Below are positions 12,126 to 25,036 of a stretch of 64,000 nt of DNA, one piece after another. This DNA is from Anaspis maculata. Its lineage: Eukaryota > Arthropoda > Insecta > Coleoptera > Scraptiidae. The notes beneath the pieces are model-generated. The model was not told where the DNA came from, searched no databases, and saw only the letters and a program-made list of their open reading frames with translations. The position numbers were made by a program, and so were the translations under genes. The stretch's first letter is position 1. Each line of letters begins with the position of its first letter. The DNA is taken from the NCBI GenBank assembly GCA_949128115.1, contig OX421967.1:25002635-25066634 (forward strand). The letters run 5' to 3'.

Positions 12126-15100
12126 TTGGACTTTGAAAATTGGGGGGTGGATTCCTCCCCTCCCTCAATAGTGCGCGGGCTGGATTCGATTTCACAGGGG
12201 GCAGGCGGCCTCCCTGAACATCTGTACGCGGTTTCAGCAAAATCCTATTTGGATAAGTATTTTTTTTGTTGGACTTTGAAAATTGGGGGGTGGATTCCTC
12301 CCCTCCCTCAATAGTGCGCGGGCTGGATTCGATTTCACAGGGGGCAGGCGGCCTCCCTGAACATCTGTACGCGGTTTCAGCAAAATCCTATTTGGATAAG
12401 TATTTTTTTTTTGGACTTTGAAAATTGGGGGGTGGATTCCTCCCCTCCCTCAATAGTGCGCGGGCTGGATTCGATTTTACAGGGGGCAGGCGGCCTCCCT
12501 GAACATCTGTACGCGGTTTCTGCAAAATCCTATTTGAATAAGTATTTTTTTTTGGACTTTGAAAATTGGGGGGTGGATTCCTCCCCTCCCTCAATAGTGC
12601 GCGGGCTGGATTCGATTTCACAGGGGGCAGGCGGCCTCCCTGAACATCTGTACGCGGTTTCAGAAAAATCCTATTTGGATAAGTATTTTTTTTTTGGACT
12701 TTGAAAATTGGGGGGTGGATTCCTCCCCTCCCTCAATAGTGCGCGGGCTGGATTCGATTTCACAGGGGGCAGGCGGCCTCCCTGAACATCTGTACGCGGT
12801 TTCTGCAAAATCCTATTTGAATAAGTATTTTTTTTTTGGACTTTGAAAATTGGGGGGTGGATTCCTCCCCTCCCTCAATAGTGCGCGGGCTGGATTCGAT
12901 TTCACAGGGGGCAGGCGGCCTCCCTGAACATCTGTACGCGGTTTCAGAAAAATCCTATTTGGATAAGTATTTTTTTTTTGGACTTTGAAAATTGGGGGGT
13001 GGATTCCTCCCCTCCCTCAATAGTGCGCGGGCTGGATTCGATTTCACAGGGGGCAGGCGGCCTCCCTGAACATCTGTACGCGGTTTCAGCAAAATCCTAT
13101 TTGGATAAGTATTTTTTTTTTTGACTTTGAAAATTGGGGGGTGGATTCCTCCCCTCCCTCAATAGTGCGCGGGCTGGATTCGATTTCACAGGGGGCAGGC
13201 GGCCTCCCTGAACATCTGTACGCGGTTTCAGCAAAATCCTGTTTGGATAAGTATTTTTTTTTGGACTTTGAAAATTGAGGGGTGGACTCCACCCCTCGCT
13301 CCATAGTGCGCGGGCTGGATTCGATCCCACAGGGGGCAGGCGGCCTCCCTGAACATCTGTACGCGGTTTCTGCAAAATCCTATTTGAATAAGTATTTTTT
13401 TTTTGGACTTTGAAAATTGGGGGGTGGATTCCTCCCCTCCCTCAATAGTGCGCGGGCTGGATTCGATTTCACAGGGGGCAGGCGGCCTCCCTGAACATCT
13501 GTACGCGGTTTCAGAAAAATCCTATTTGGATAAGTATTTTTTTTTTGGACTTTGAAAATTGGGGGGTGGATTCCTCCCCTCCCTCAATGGTGCGCGGGCT
13601 GGATTCGATTTCACAGGGGGCAGGCGGCCTCCCTGAACATCTGTACGCGGTTTCAGCAAAATCCTATTTGGATAAGTATTTTTTTTTTTGGACTTTGAAA
13701 ATTGGGGGGTGGATTCCTCCCCTCCCTCAATAGTGCGCGGGCTGGATTCGATTTCACAGGGGGCAGGCGGCCTCCCTGAACATCTGTACGCGGTTTCAGC
13801 AAAATCCTATTTGGATAAGTATTTTTTTTTTGGACTTTGAAAATTGGGGGGTGGATTCCTCCCCTCCCTCAATAGTGCGCGGGCTGGATTCGATTTCACA
13901 GGGGGCAGGCGGCTTCCCTGAACATCTGTACGCGGTTTCAGCAAAATCCTATTTGGATAAGTATTTTTTTTTTGGACTTTGAAAATTGGGGGGTGGATTC
14001 CTCCCCTCCCTCAATAGTGCGCGGGCTGGATTCGATTTCACAGGGGGCAGGCGGCCTCCCTGAACATCTGTACGCGGTTTCAGCAAAATCCTATTTGGAT
14101 AAGTATTTTTTTTTTTGACTTTGAAAATTGGGGGGTGGATTCGTCCCCTCCCTCAATAGTGCGCGGGCTGGATTCGATTTCACAGGGGGCAGGCGGCCTC
14201 CCTGAACATCTGTACGCGGTTTCGGAAAAATCCTATTTGGATAAGTATTTTTTTTTTGGACTTTGAAAATTGGGGGGTGGATTCCTCCCCTCCCTCAATA
14301 GTGCGCGGGCTGGATTCGATTTCACAGGGGGCAGGCGGCCTCCCTGAACATCTGTACGCGGTTTCAGTAAAATCCTATTTGGATAAGTATTTTTTTTTTG
14401 GACTTTGAAAATTGGGGGGTGGATTCCTCCCCTCCCTCAATAGTGCGCGGGCTGGATTCGATTTCACAGGGGGCAGGCGGCCTCCCTGAACATCTGTACG
14501 CGGTTTCAGAAAAATCCTATTTGGATAAGTATTTTTTTTTTTGACTTTGAAAATTGAGGGGTGGATTCCTCCCCTCCCTCAATAGTGCGCGGGCTGGATT
14601 CGATTTCACAGGGGGCAGGCGGCCTCCCTGAACATCTGTACGCGGTTTCAGCAAAATCCTATTTGGATAAGTATTTTTTTTTTGACTTTGAAAATTGGGG
14701 GGTGGATTCCTCCCCTCCCTCAATAGTGCGCGGGCTGGATTCGATTTCACAGGGGGCAGGCGGCCTCCCTGAACATCTGTACGCGGTTTCAGAAAAATCC
14801 TATTTGGATAAGTTTTTTTTTTTTGGACTTTGAAAATTGGGGGGTGGATTCCTCCCCTCCCTCAATAGTGCGCGGGCTGGATTCGATTTCACAGGGGGCA
14901 GGCGGCCTCCCTGAACATCTGTACGCGGTTTCAGCAAAATCCTATTTGGATAAGTATTTTTTTTTTGGACTTTGAAAATTGGGGGGTGGATTCCTCCCCT
15001 CCCTCAATAGTGCGCGGGCTGGATTCAATTTCACAGGGGGCAGGCGGCTTCCCTGAACATCTGTACGCGGTTTCAGCAAAATCCTATTTGGATAAGTATT

Positions 15101-16800
15101 TTTTTTTTGGACTTTGAAAATTGGGGGGTGGATTCCTCCCCTCCCTCAATAGTGCGCGGGCTGGATTCGATTTCACAGGGGGCAGGCGGCCTCCCTGAAC
15201 ATCTGTACGCGGTTTCAGCAAAATCCTATTTGGATAAGTATTTTTTTTTTGGACTTTGAAAATTGGGGGGTGGATTCCTCCCCTCCCTCAATAGTGCGCG
15301 GGCTGGATTCGATTTCACAGGGGGCAGGCGGCCTCCCTGAACATCTGTACGCGGTTTCTGCAAAATCCTATTTGAATAAGTATTTTTTTTTGGACTTTGA
15401 AAATTGGGGGGTGGATTCCTCCCCTCCCTCAATAGTGCGCGGGCTGGATTCGATTTCACAGGGGGCAGGCGGCCTCCCTGAACATCTGTACGCGGTTTCA
15501 GAAAAATCCTATTTGGATAAGTATTTTTTTTTTGGACTTTGAAAATTGGGGGGTGGATTCCTCCCCTCCCTCAATAGTGCGCGGGCTGGATTCGATTTCA
15601 CAGGGGGCAGGCGGCCTCCCTGAACATCTGTACGCGGTTTCTGCAAAATCCTATTTGAATAAGTATTTTTTTTTTGGACTTTGAAAATTGGGGGGTGGAT
15701 TCCTCCCCTCCCTCAATAGTGCGCGGGCTGGATTCGATTTCACAGGGGGCAGGCGGCCTCCCTGAACATCTGTACGCGGTTTCAGAAAAATCCTATTTGG
15801 ATAAGTATTTTTTTTTTGGACTTTGAAAATTGGGGGGTGGATTCCTCCCCTCCCTCAATAGTGCGCGGGCTGGATTCGATTTCACAGGGGGCAGGCGGCC
15901 TCCCTGAACATCTGTACGCGGTTTCAGCAAAATCCTATTTGGATAAGTATTTTTTTTTTTTGACTTTGAAAATTGGGGGGTGGATTCCTCCCCTCCCTTA
16001 ATAGTGCGCGGGCTGGATTCGATTTCACAGGGGGCAGGCGGCCTCCCTGAACATCTGTACGCGGTTTCAGCAAAATCCTGTTTGGATAAGTATTTTTTTT
16101 TGGACTTTGAAAATTGAGGGGTGGACTCCACCCCTCGCTCCATAGTGCGCGGGCTGGATTCGATCCCACAGGGGGCAGGCGGCCTCCCTGAACATCTGTA
16201 CGCGGTTTCTGCAAAATCCTATTTGAATAAGTATTTTTTTTTTGGACTTTGAAAATTGGGGGGTGGATTCCTCCCCTCCCTCAATAGTGCGCGGGCTGGA
16301 TTCGATTTCACAGGGGGCAGGCGGCCTCCCTGAACATCTGTACGCGGTTTCAGAAAAATCCTATTTGGATAAGTATTTTTTTTTTGGACTTTGAAAATTG
16401 GGGGGTGGATTCCTCCCCTCCCTCAATGGTGCGCGGGCTGGATTCGATTTCACAGGGGGCAGGCGGCCTCCCTGAACATCTGTACGCGGTTTCAGCAAAA
16501 TCCTATTTGGATAAGTATTTTTTTTTTTGGACTTTGAAAATTGGGGGGTGGATTCCTCCCCTCCCTCAATAGTGCGCGGGCTGGATTCGATTACACAGGG
16601 GGCAGGCGGCCTCCCTGAACATCTGTACGCGGTTTCAGCAAAATCCTATTTGGATAAGTATTTTTTTTTTGGACTTTGAAAATTGGGGGGTGGATTCCTC
16701 CCCTCCCTCAATAGTGCGCGGGCTGGATTCGATTTCACAGGGGGCAGGCGGCTTCCCTGAACATCTGTACGCGGTTTCAGCAAAATCCTATTTGGATAAG
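12126..16800 (-). repeat. Higher-order duplication in array B, 2,839-bp shift
   Basis: A rare monomer containing ggtggactccacccctcgct occurs at 13281 and again at 16120. The same order of neighbouring variants (including caatggtgcgcggg and cctgtttggataag) follows both. The shift equals 20 monomers. A shorter 11-monomer shift also relates monomers near 15249 and 16811. Confidence 0.8.
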
Positions 16801-17660
16801 TATTTTTTTTTTGGACTTTGAAAATTGGGGGGTGGATTCCTCCCCTCCCTCAATAGTGCGCGGGCTGGATTCGATTTCACAGGGGGCAGGCGGCCTCCCT
16901 GAACATCTGTACGCGGTTTCTGCAAAATCCTATTTGAATAAGTATTTTTTTTTGGACTTTGAAAATTGGGGGGTGGATTCCTCCCCTCCCTCAATAGTGC
17001 GCGGGCTGGATTCGATTTCACAGGGGGCAGGCGGCCTCCCTGAACATCTGTACGCGGTTTCAGCAAAATCCGTTTTGGATAAGTATTTTTTTTTTTGACT
17101 TTGAAAATTGGGGGGTGGATTCGTCCCCTCCCTCAATAGTGCGCGGGCTGGATTCGATTTCACAGGGGGCAGGCGGCCTCCCTGAACATCTGTACGCGGT
17201 TTCGGAAAAATCCTATTTGGATAAGTATTTTTTTTTTGGACTTTGAAAATTGGGGGGTGGATTCCTCCCCTCCCTCAATAGTGCGCGGGCTGGATTCGAT
17301 TTCACAGGGGGCAGGCGGCCTCCCTGAACATCTGTACGCGGTTTCAGTAAAATCCTATTTGGATAAGTATTTTTTTTTTGGACTTTGAAAATTGGGGGGT
17401 GGATTCCTCCCCTCCCTCAATAGTGCGCGGGCTGGATTCGATTTCACAGGGGGCAGGCGGCCTCCCTGAACATCTGTACGCGGTTTCAGAAAAATCCTAT
17501 TTGGATAAGTTTTTTTTTTTGGACTTTGAAAATTGAGGGGTGGATTCGTCCCCTCCCTCAATAGTGCGCGGGCTGGATTCGATTTCACAGGGGGCAGGCG
17601 GCCTCCCTGAACATCTGTACGCGGTTTCGGAAAAATCCTATTTGGATAAGTATTTTTTTT

Positions 17661-20600
17661 TTGGACTTTGAAAATTGGGGGGTGGATTCCTCCCCTCCCT
17701 CAATAGTGCGCGGGCTGGATTCGATTTCACAGGGGGCAGGCGGCCTCCCTGAACATCTGTACGCGGTTTCAGCAAAATCCTATTTGGATAAGTATTTTTT
17801 TTTTTGGACTTTGAAAATTGGGGGGTGGATTCCTCCCCTCCCTCAATAGTGCGCGGGCTGGATTCGATTTCACAGGGGGCAGGCGGCCTCCCTGAACATC
17901 TGTACGCGGTTTCAGAAAAATCCTATTTGGATAAGTATTTTTTTTTTGGACTTTGAAAATTGAGGGGTGGATTCCTCCCCTCCCTCAATAGTGCGCGGGC
18001 TGGATTCGATTTCACAGGGGGCAGGCGGCCTCCCTGAACATCTGTACGCGGTTTCAGCAAAATCCTATTTGGATAAGTATTTTTTTTTTTGACTTTGAAA
18101 ATTGGGGGGTGGATTCCTCCCCTCCCTCAATAGTGCGCGGGCTGGATTCGATTTCACAGGGGGCAGGCGGCCTCCCTGAACATCTGTACGCGGTTTCAGC
18201 AAAATCCTGTTTGGATAAGTATTTTTTTTTGGACTTTGAAAATTGAGGGGTGGACTCCACCCCTCGCTTTATAGTGCGCGGGCTGGATTCGATCCCACAG
18301 GGGGCAGGCGGCCTCCCTGAACATCTGTACGCGGTTTCTGCAAAATCCTATTTGAATAAGTATTTTTTTTTTGGACTTTGAAAATTGGGGGGTGGATTCC
18401 TCCCCTCCCTCAATAGTGCGCGGGCTGGATTCGATTTCACAGGGGGCAGGCGGCCTCCCTGAACATCTGTACGCGGTTTCAGAAAAATCCTATTTGGATA
18501 AGTATTTTTTTTTTGGACTTTGAAAATTGGGGGGTGGATTCCTCCCCTCCCTCAATGGTGCGCGGGCTGGATTCGATTTCACAGGGGGCAGGCGGCCTCC
18601 CTGAACATCTGTACGCGGTTTCAGCAAAATCCTATTTGGATAAGTATTTTTTTTTTTTTACTTTGAAAATTGGGGGGTGGATTCCTCCCCTCCCTCAATA
18701 GTGCGCGGGCTGGATTCGATTTCACAGGGGGCAGGCGGCCTCCCTGAACATCTGTACGCGGTTTCAGCAAAATCCTATTTGGATAAGTATTTTTTTTTTG
18801 GACTTTGAAAATTGGGGGGTGGATTCCTCCCCTCCCTCAATAGTGCGCGGGCTGGATTCGATTTCACAGGGGGCAGGCGGCCTCCCTGAACATCTGTACG
18901 CGGTTTCAGCAAAATCCTATTTGGATAAGTATTTTTTTTTTTGACTTTGAAAATTGGGGGGTGGATTCGTCCCCTCCCTCAATAGTGCGCGGGCTGGATT
19001 CGATTTCACAGGGGGCAGGCGGCCTCCCTGAACATCTGTACGCGGTTTCGGAAAAATCCTATTTGGATAAGTATTTTTTTTTTGGACTTTGAAAATTGGG
19101 GGGTGGATTCCTCCCCTCCCTCAATAGTGCGCGGGCTGGATTCGATTTCACAGGGGGCAGGCGGCCTCCCTGAACATCTGTACGCGGTTTCAGTAAAATC
19201 CTATTTGGATAAGTATTTTTTTTTTGGACTTTGAAAATTGGGGGGTGGATTCCTCCCCTCCCTCAATAGTGCGCGGGCTGGATTCGATTTCACAGGGGGC
19301 AGGCGGCCTCCCTGAACATCTGTACGCGGTTTCAGAAAAATCCTATTTGGATAAGTATTTTTTTTTTGGACTTTGAAAATTGAGGGGTGGATTCCTCCCC
19401 TCCCTCAATAGTGCGCGGGCTGGATTCGATTTCACAGGGGGCAGGCGGCCTCCCTGAACATCTGTACGCGGTTTCAGCAAAATCCTATTTGGATAAGTAT
19501 TTTTTTTTTGACTTTGAAAATTGGGGGGTGGATTCCTCCCCTCCCTCAATAGTGCGCGGGCTGGATTCGATTTCACAGGGGGCAGGCGGCCTCCCTGAAC
19601 ATCTGTACGCGGTTTTAGAAAAATCCTATTTGGATAAGTATTTTTTTTTTGGACTTTGAAAATTGGGGGGTGGATTCCTCCCCTCCCTCAATAGTGCGCG
19701 GGCTGGATTCGATTTCACAGGGGGCAGGCGGCCTCCCTGAACATCTGTACGCGGTTTCAGCAAAATCCTATTTGGATAAGTATTTTTTTTTTGGACTTTG
19801 AAAATTGGGGGGTGGATTCCTCCCCTCCCTCAATAGTGCGCGGGCTGGATTCAATTTCACAGGGGGCAGGCGGCTTCCCTGAACATCTGTACGCGGTTTC
19901 AGCAAAATCCTATTTGGATAAGTATTTTTTTTTTGGACTTTGAAAATTGGGGGGTGGATTCCTCCCCTCCCTCAATAGTGCGCGGGCTGGATTCGATTTC
20001 ACAGGGGGCAGGCGGCCTCCCTGAACATCTGTACGCGGTTTCAGCAAAATCCTATTTGGATAAGTTTTTTTTTTTGGACTTTGAAAATTGGGGGGTGGAT
20101 TCCTCCCCTCCCTCAATAGTGCGCGGGCTGGATTCGATTTCACAGGGGGCAGGCGGCCTCCCTGAACATCTGTACGCGGTTTCAGCAAAATCCTATTTGG
20201 ATAAGTATTTTTTTTTTTGGACTTTGAAAATTGGGGGGTGGATTCCTCCCCTCCCTCAATAGTGCGCGGGCTGGATTCGATTTCACAGGGGGCAGGCGGC
20301 CTCCCTGAACATCTGTACGCGGTTTCGGAAAAATCCTATTTGGATAAGTATTTTTTTTTTGGACTTTGAAAATTGGGGGGTGGATTCCTCCCCTCCCTCA
20401 ATAGTGCGCGGGCTGGATTCGATTTCACAGGGGGCAGGCGGCCTCCCTGAACATCTGTACGCGGTTTCAGCAAAATCCTATTTGGATAAGTATTTTTTTT
20501 TTTGGACTTTGAAAATTGGGGGGTGGATTCCTCCCCTCCCTCAATAGTGCGCGGGCTGGATTCGATTTCACAGGGGGCAGGCGGCCTCCCTGAACATCTG

Positions 20601-23056
20601 TACGCGGTTTCAGAAAAATCCTATTTGGATAAGTATTTTTTTTTTGGACTTTGAAAATTGAGGGGTGGATTCCTCCCCTCCCTCAATAGTGCGCGGGCTG
20701 GATTCGATTTCACAGGGGGCAGGCGGCCTCCCTGAACATCTGTACGCGGTTTCAGCAAAATCCTATTTGGATAAGTATTTTTTTTTTTGACTTTGAAAAT
20801 TGGGGGGTGGATTCCTCCCCTCCCTCAATAGTGCGCGGGCTGGATTCGATTTCACAGGGGGCAGGCGGCCTCCCTGAACATCTGTACGCGGTTTCAGCAA
20901 AATCCTGTTTGGATAAGTATTTTTTTTTGGACTTTGAAAATTGAGGGGTGGACTCCACCCCTCGCTTTATAGTGCGCGGGCTGGATTCGATCCCACAGGG
21001 GGCAGGCGGCCTCCCTGAACATCTGTACGCGGTTTCTGCAAAATCCTATTTGAATAAGTATTTTTTTTTTGGACTTTGAAAATTGGGGGGTGGATTCCTC
21101 CCCTCCCTCAATAGTGCGCGGGCTGGATTCGATTTCACAGGGGGCAGGCGGCCTCCCTGAACATCTGTACGCGGTTTCAGAAAAATCCTATTTGGATAAG
21201 TATTTTTTTTTTGGACTTTGAAAATTGGGGGGTGGATTCCTCCCCTCCCTCAATGGTGCGCGGGCTGGATTCGATTTCACAGGGGGCAGGCGGCCTCCCT
21301 GAACATCTGTACGCGGTTTCAGCAAAATCCTATTTGGATAAGTATTTTTTTTTTTTTACTTTGAAAATTGGGGGGTGGATTCCTCCCCTCCCTCAATAGT
21401 GCGCGGGCTGGATTCGATTTCACAGGGGGCAGGCGGCCTCCCTGAACATCTGTACGCGGTTTCAGCAAAATCCTATTTGGATAAGTATTTTTTTTTTGGA
21501 CTTTGAAAATTGGGGGGTGGATTCCTCCCCTCCCTCAATAGTGCGCGGGCTGGATTCGATTTCACAGGGGGCAGGCGGCCTCCCTGAACATCTGTACGCG
21601 GTTTCAGCAAAATCCTATTTGGATAAGTATTTTTTTTTTTGACTTTGAAAATTGGGGGGTGGATTCGTCCCCTCCCTCAATAGTGCGCGGGCTGGATTCG
21701 ATTTCACAGGGGGCAGGCGGCCTCCCTGAACATCTGTACGCGGTTTCGGAAAAATCCTATTTGGATAAGTATTTTTTTTTTGGACTTTGAAAATTGGGGG
21801 GTGGATTCCTCCCCTCCCTCAATAGTGCGCGGGCTGGATTCGATTTCACAGGGGGCAGGCGGCCTCCCTGAACATCTGTACGCGGTTTCAGTAAAATCCT
21901 ATTTGGATAAGTATTTTTTTTTTGGACTTTGAAAATTGGGGGGTGGATTCCTCCCCTCCCTCAATAGTGCGCGGGCTGGATTCGATTTCACAGGGGGCAG
22001 GCGGCCTCCCTGAACATCTGTACGCGGTTTCAGAAAAATCCTATTTGGATAAGTATTTTTTTTTTGGACTTTGAAAATTGAGGGGTGGATTCCTCCCCTC
22101 CCTCAATAGTGCGCGGGCTGGATTCGATTTCACAGGGGGCAGGCGGCCTCCCTGAACATCTGTACGCGGTTTCAGCAAAATCCTATTTGGATAAGTATTT
22201 TTTTTTTGACTTTGAAAATTGGGGGGTGGATTCCTCCCCTCCCTCAATAGTGCGCGGGCTGGATTCGATTTCACAGGGGGCAGGCGGCCTCCCTGAACAT
22301 CTGTACGCGGTTTTAGAAAAATCCTATTTGGATAAGTATTTTTTTTTTGGACTTTGAAAATTGGGGGGTGGATTCCTCCCCTCCCTCAATAGTGCGCGGG
22401 CTGGATTCGATTTCACAGGGGGCAGGCGGCCTCCCTGAACATCTGTACGCGGTTTCAGCAAAATCCTATTTGGATAAGTATTTTTTTTTTGGACTTTGAA
22501 AATTGGGGGGTGGATTCCTCCCCTCCCTCAATAGTGCGCGGGCTGGATTCAATTTCACAGGGGGCAGGCGGCTTCCCTGAACATCTGTACGCGGTTTCAG
22601 CAAAATCCTATTTGGATAAGTATTTTTTTTTTGGACTTTGAAAATTGGGGGGTGGATTCCTCCCCTCCCTCAATAGTGCGCGGGCTGGATTCGATTTCAC
22701 AGGGGGCAGGCGGCCTCCCTGAACATCTGTACGCGGTTTCAGCAAAATCCTATTTGGATAAGTTTTTTTTTTTGGACTTTGAAAATTGGGGGGTGGATTC
22801 CTCCCCTCCCTCAATAGTGCGCGGGCTGGATTCGATTTCACAGGGGGCAGGCGGCCTCCCTGAACATCTGTACGCGGTTTCAGCAAAATCCTATTTGGAT
22901 AAGTATTTTTTTTTTTGGACTTTGAAAATTGGGGGGTGGATTCCTCCCCTCCCTCAATAGTGCGCGGGCTGGATTCGATTTCACAGGGGGCAGGCGGCCT
23001 CCCTGAACATCTGTACGCGGTTTCGGAAAAATCCTATTTGGATAAGTATTTTTTTT
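17661..23056 (-). repeat. Two near-identical 2,698-bp (19-monomer) higher-order blocks
   Basis: Monomer variants at 17661, 18054, 18513, 19343 and 19910 reappear in the same order and with the same T-tract lengths at 20359, 20752, 21211, 22041 and 22608, all shifted by exactly 2,698 bp. The diagnostic ggtggactcc monomer sits at 18249 and 20947 with the same private change (cgctttatag). This implies a recent block duplication. Confidence 0.85.
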
Positions 23057-25000
23057 TTGGACTTTGAAAATTGGGGGGTGGATTCCTCCCCTCCCTCAAT
23101 AGTGCGCGGGCTGGATTCGATTTCACAGGGGGCAGGCGGCCTCCCTGAACATCTGTACGCGGTTTCAGCAAAATCCTATTTGGATAAGTATTTTTTTTTT
23201 TGGACTTTGAAAATTGGGGGGTGGATTCCTCCCCTCCCTCAATAGTGCGCGGGCTGGATTCGATTTCACAGGGGGCAGGCGGCCTCCCTGAACATCTGTA
23301 CGCGGTTTCAGAAAAATCCTATTTGGATAAGTATTTTTTTTTTGGACTTTGAAAATTGAGGGGTGGATTCCTCCCCTCCCTCAATAGTGCGCGGGCTGGA
23401 TTCGATTTCACAGGGGGCAGGCGGCCTCCCTGAACATCTGTACGCGGTTTCAGCAAAATCCTATTTGGATAAGTATTTTTTTTTTTGACTTTGAAAATTG
23501 GGGGGTGGATTCCTCCCCTCCCTCAATAGTGCGCGGGCTGGATTCGATTTCACAGGGGGCAGGCGGCCTCCCTGAACATCTGTACGCGGTTTTAGAAAAA
23601 TCCTATTTGGATAAGTATTTTTTTTTTGGACTTTGAAAATTGGGGGGTGGATTCCTCCCCTCCCTCAATAGTGCGCGGGCTGGATTCGATTTCACAGGGG
23701 GCAGGCGGCCTCCCTGAACATCTGTACGCGGTTTCAGCAAAATCCTATTTGGATAAGTATTTTTTTTTTGGACTTTGAAAATTGGGGGGTGGATTCCTCC
23801 CCTCCCTCAATAGTGCGCGGGCTGGATTCAATTTCACAGGGGGCAGGCGGCTTCCCTGAACATCTGTACGCGGTTTCAGCAAAATCCTATTTGGATAAGT
23901 ATTTTTTTTTTGGACTTTGAAAATTGGGGGGTGGATTCCTCCCCTCCCTCAATAGTGCGCGGGCTGGATTCGATTTCACAGGGGGCAGGCGGCCTCCCTG
24001 AACATCTGTACGCGGTTTCAGCAAAATCCTATTTGGATAAGTTTTTTTTTTTGGACTTTGAAAATTGGGGGGTGGATTCCTCCCCTCCCTCAATAGTGCG
24101 CGGGCTGGATTCGATTTCACAGGGGGCAGGCGGCCTCCCTGAACATCTGTACGCGGTTTCAGCAAAATCCTATTTGGATAAGTATTTTTTTTTTTGGACT
24201 TTGAAAATTGGGGGGTGGATTCCTCCCCTCCCTCAATAGTGCGCGGGCTGGATTCGATTTCACAGGGGGCAGGCGGCCTCCCTGAACATCTGTACGCGGT
24301 TTCGGAAAAATCCTATTTGGATAAGTATTTTTTTTTTGGACTTTGAAAATTGGGGGGTGGATTCCTCCCCTCCCTCAATAGTGCGCGGGCTGGATTCGAT
24401 TTCACAGGGGGCAGGCGGCCTCCCTGAACATCTGTACGCGGTTTCAGCAAAATCCTATTTGGATAAGTATTTTTTTTTTTGGACTTTGAAAATTGGGGGG
24501 TGGATTCCTCCCCTCCCTCAATAGTGCGCGGGCTGGATTCGATTTCACAGGGGGCAGGCGGCCTCCCTGAACATCTGTACGCGGTTTCAGAAAAATCCTA
24601 TTTGGATAAGTATTTTTTTTTTGGACTTTGAAAATTGAGGGGTGGATTCCTCCCCTCCCTCAATAGTGCGCGGGCTGGATTCGATTTCACAGGGGGCAGG
24701 CGGCCTCCCTGAACATCTGTACGCGGTTTCAGCAAAATCCTATTTGGATAAGTATTTTTTTTTTTGACTTTGAAAATTGGGGGGTGGATTCCTCCCCTCC
24801 CTCAATAGTGCGCGGGCTGGATTCGATTTCACAGGGGGCAGGCGGCCTCCCTGAACATCTGTACGCGGTTTCAGCAAAATCCTGTTTGGATAAGTATTTT
24901 TTTTTGGACTTTGAAAATTGAGGGGTGGACTCCACCCCTCGCTCCATAGTGCGCGGGCTGGATTCGATCCCACAGGGGGCAGGCGGCCTGCCTAAACATT
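22608..25000 (-). repeat. 1,279-bp (9-monomer) higher-order repeat at the distal end of array B
   Basis: Variants at 22608 and 23057 recur at 23887 and 24336, a constant shift of 1,279 bp. The ggtggactcc monomer appears a fifth time at 24924, 3,977 bp (28 monomers) after the copy at 20947, and 3,977 equals 2,698 plus 1,279. This last copy has cgctccatag, as at 13281 and 16120, rather than cgctttatag. Confidence 0.75.
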
Positions 25001-25036
25001 CCTTGAGCTGTTTCAGCAAAATATCATTTGGATTTT

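Larger units (their letters stand above)
9734..25036 (-). repeat. 142-bp satellite array B (inverted relative to array A)
   Basis: About 108 copies of the monomer of array A, written as its reverse complement (T-tract, ggactttgaaaattgggggg, tggattcctcccctccctca, atagtgcgcgggctgg, gcaggcggcctccctgaa, tacgcggtttcagcaaaatc). Monomer subtypes differ at cagcaaaatcc, cagaaaaatcc, cggaaaaatcc and ctgcaaaatcc and in T-tract length. The two edge monomers are the most diverged: about 9734–9840 at the left, and about 24985–25036 at the right (cattccttgagctgtttcag). The opposing orientation of arrays A and B around a transposon-rich 3.7-kb gap is unusual for a single tandem array. Confidence 0.97.

Noticed and set aside
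9795..25019. Similar frames in satellite array B (DFENWGVDSSPPSIVRGLDS-type peptides)
   Set aside because: Same artefact as in array A, in the mirrored orientation.
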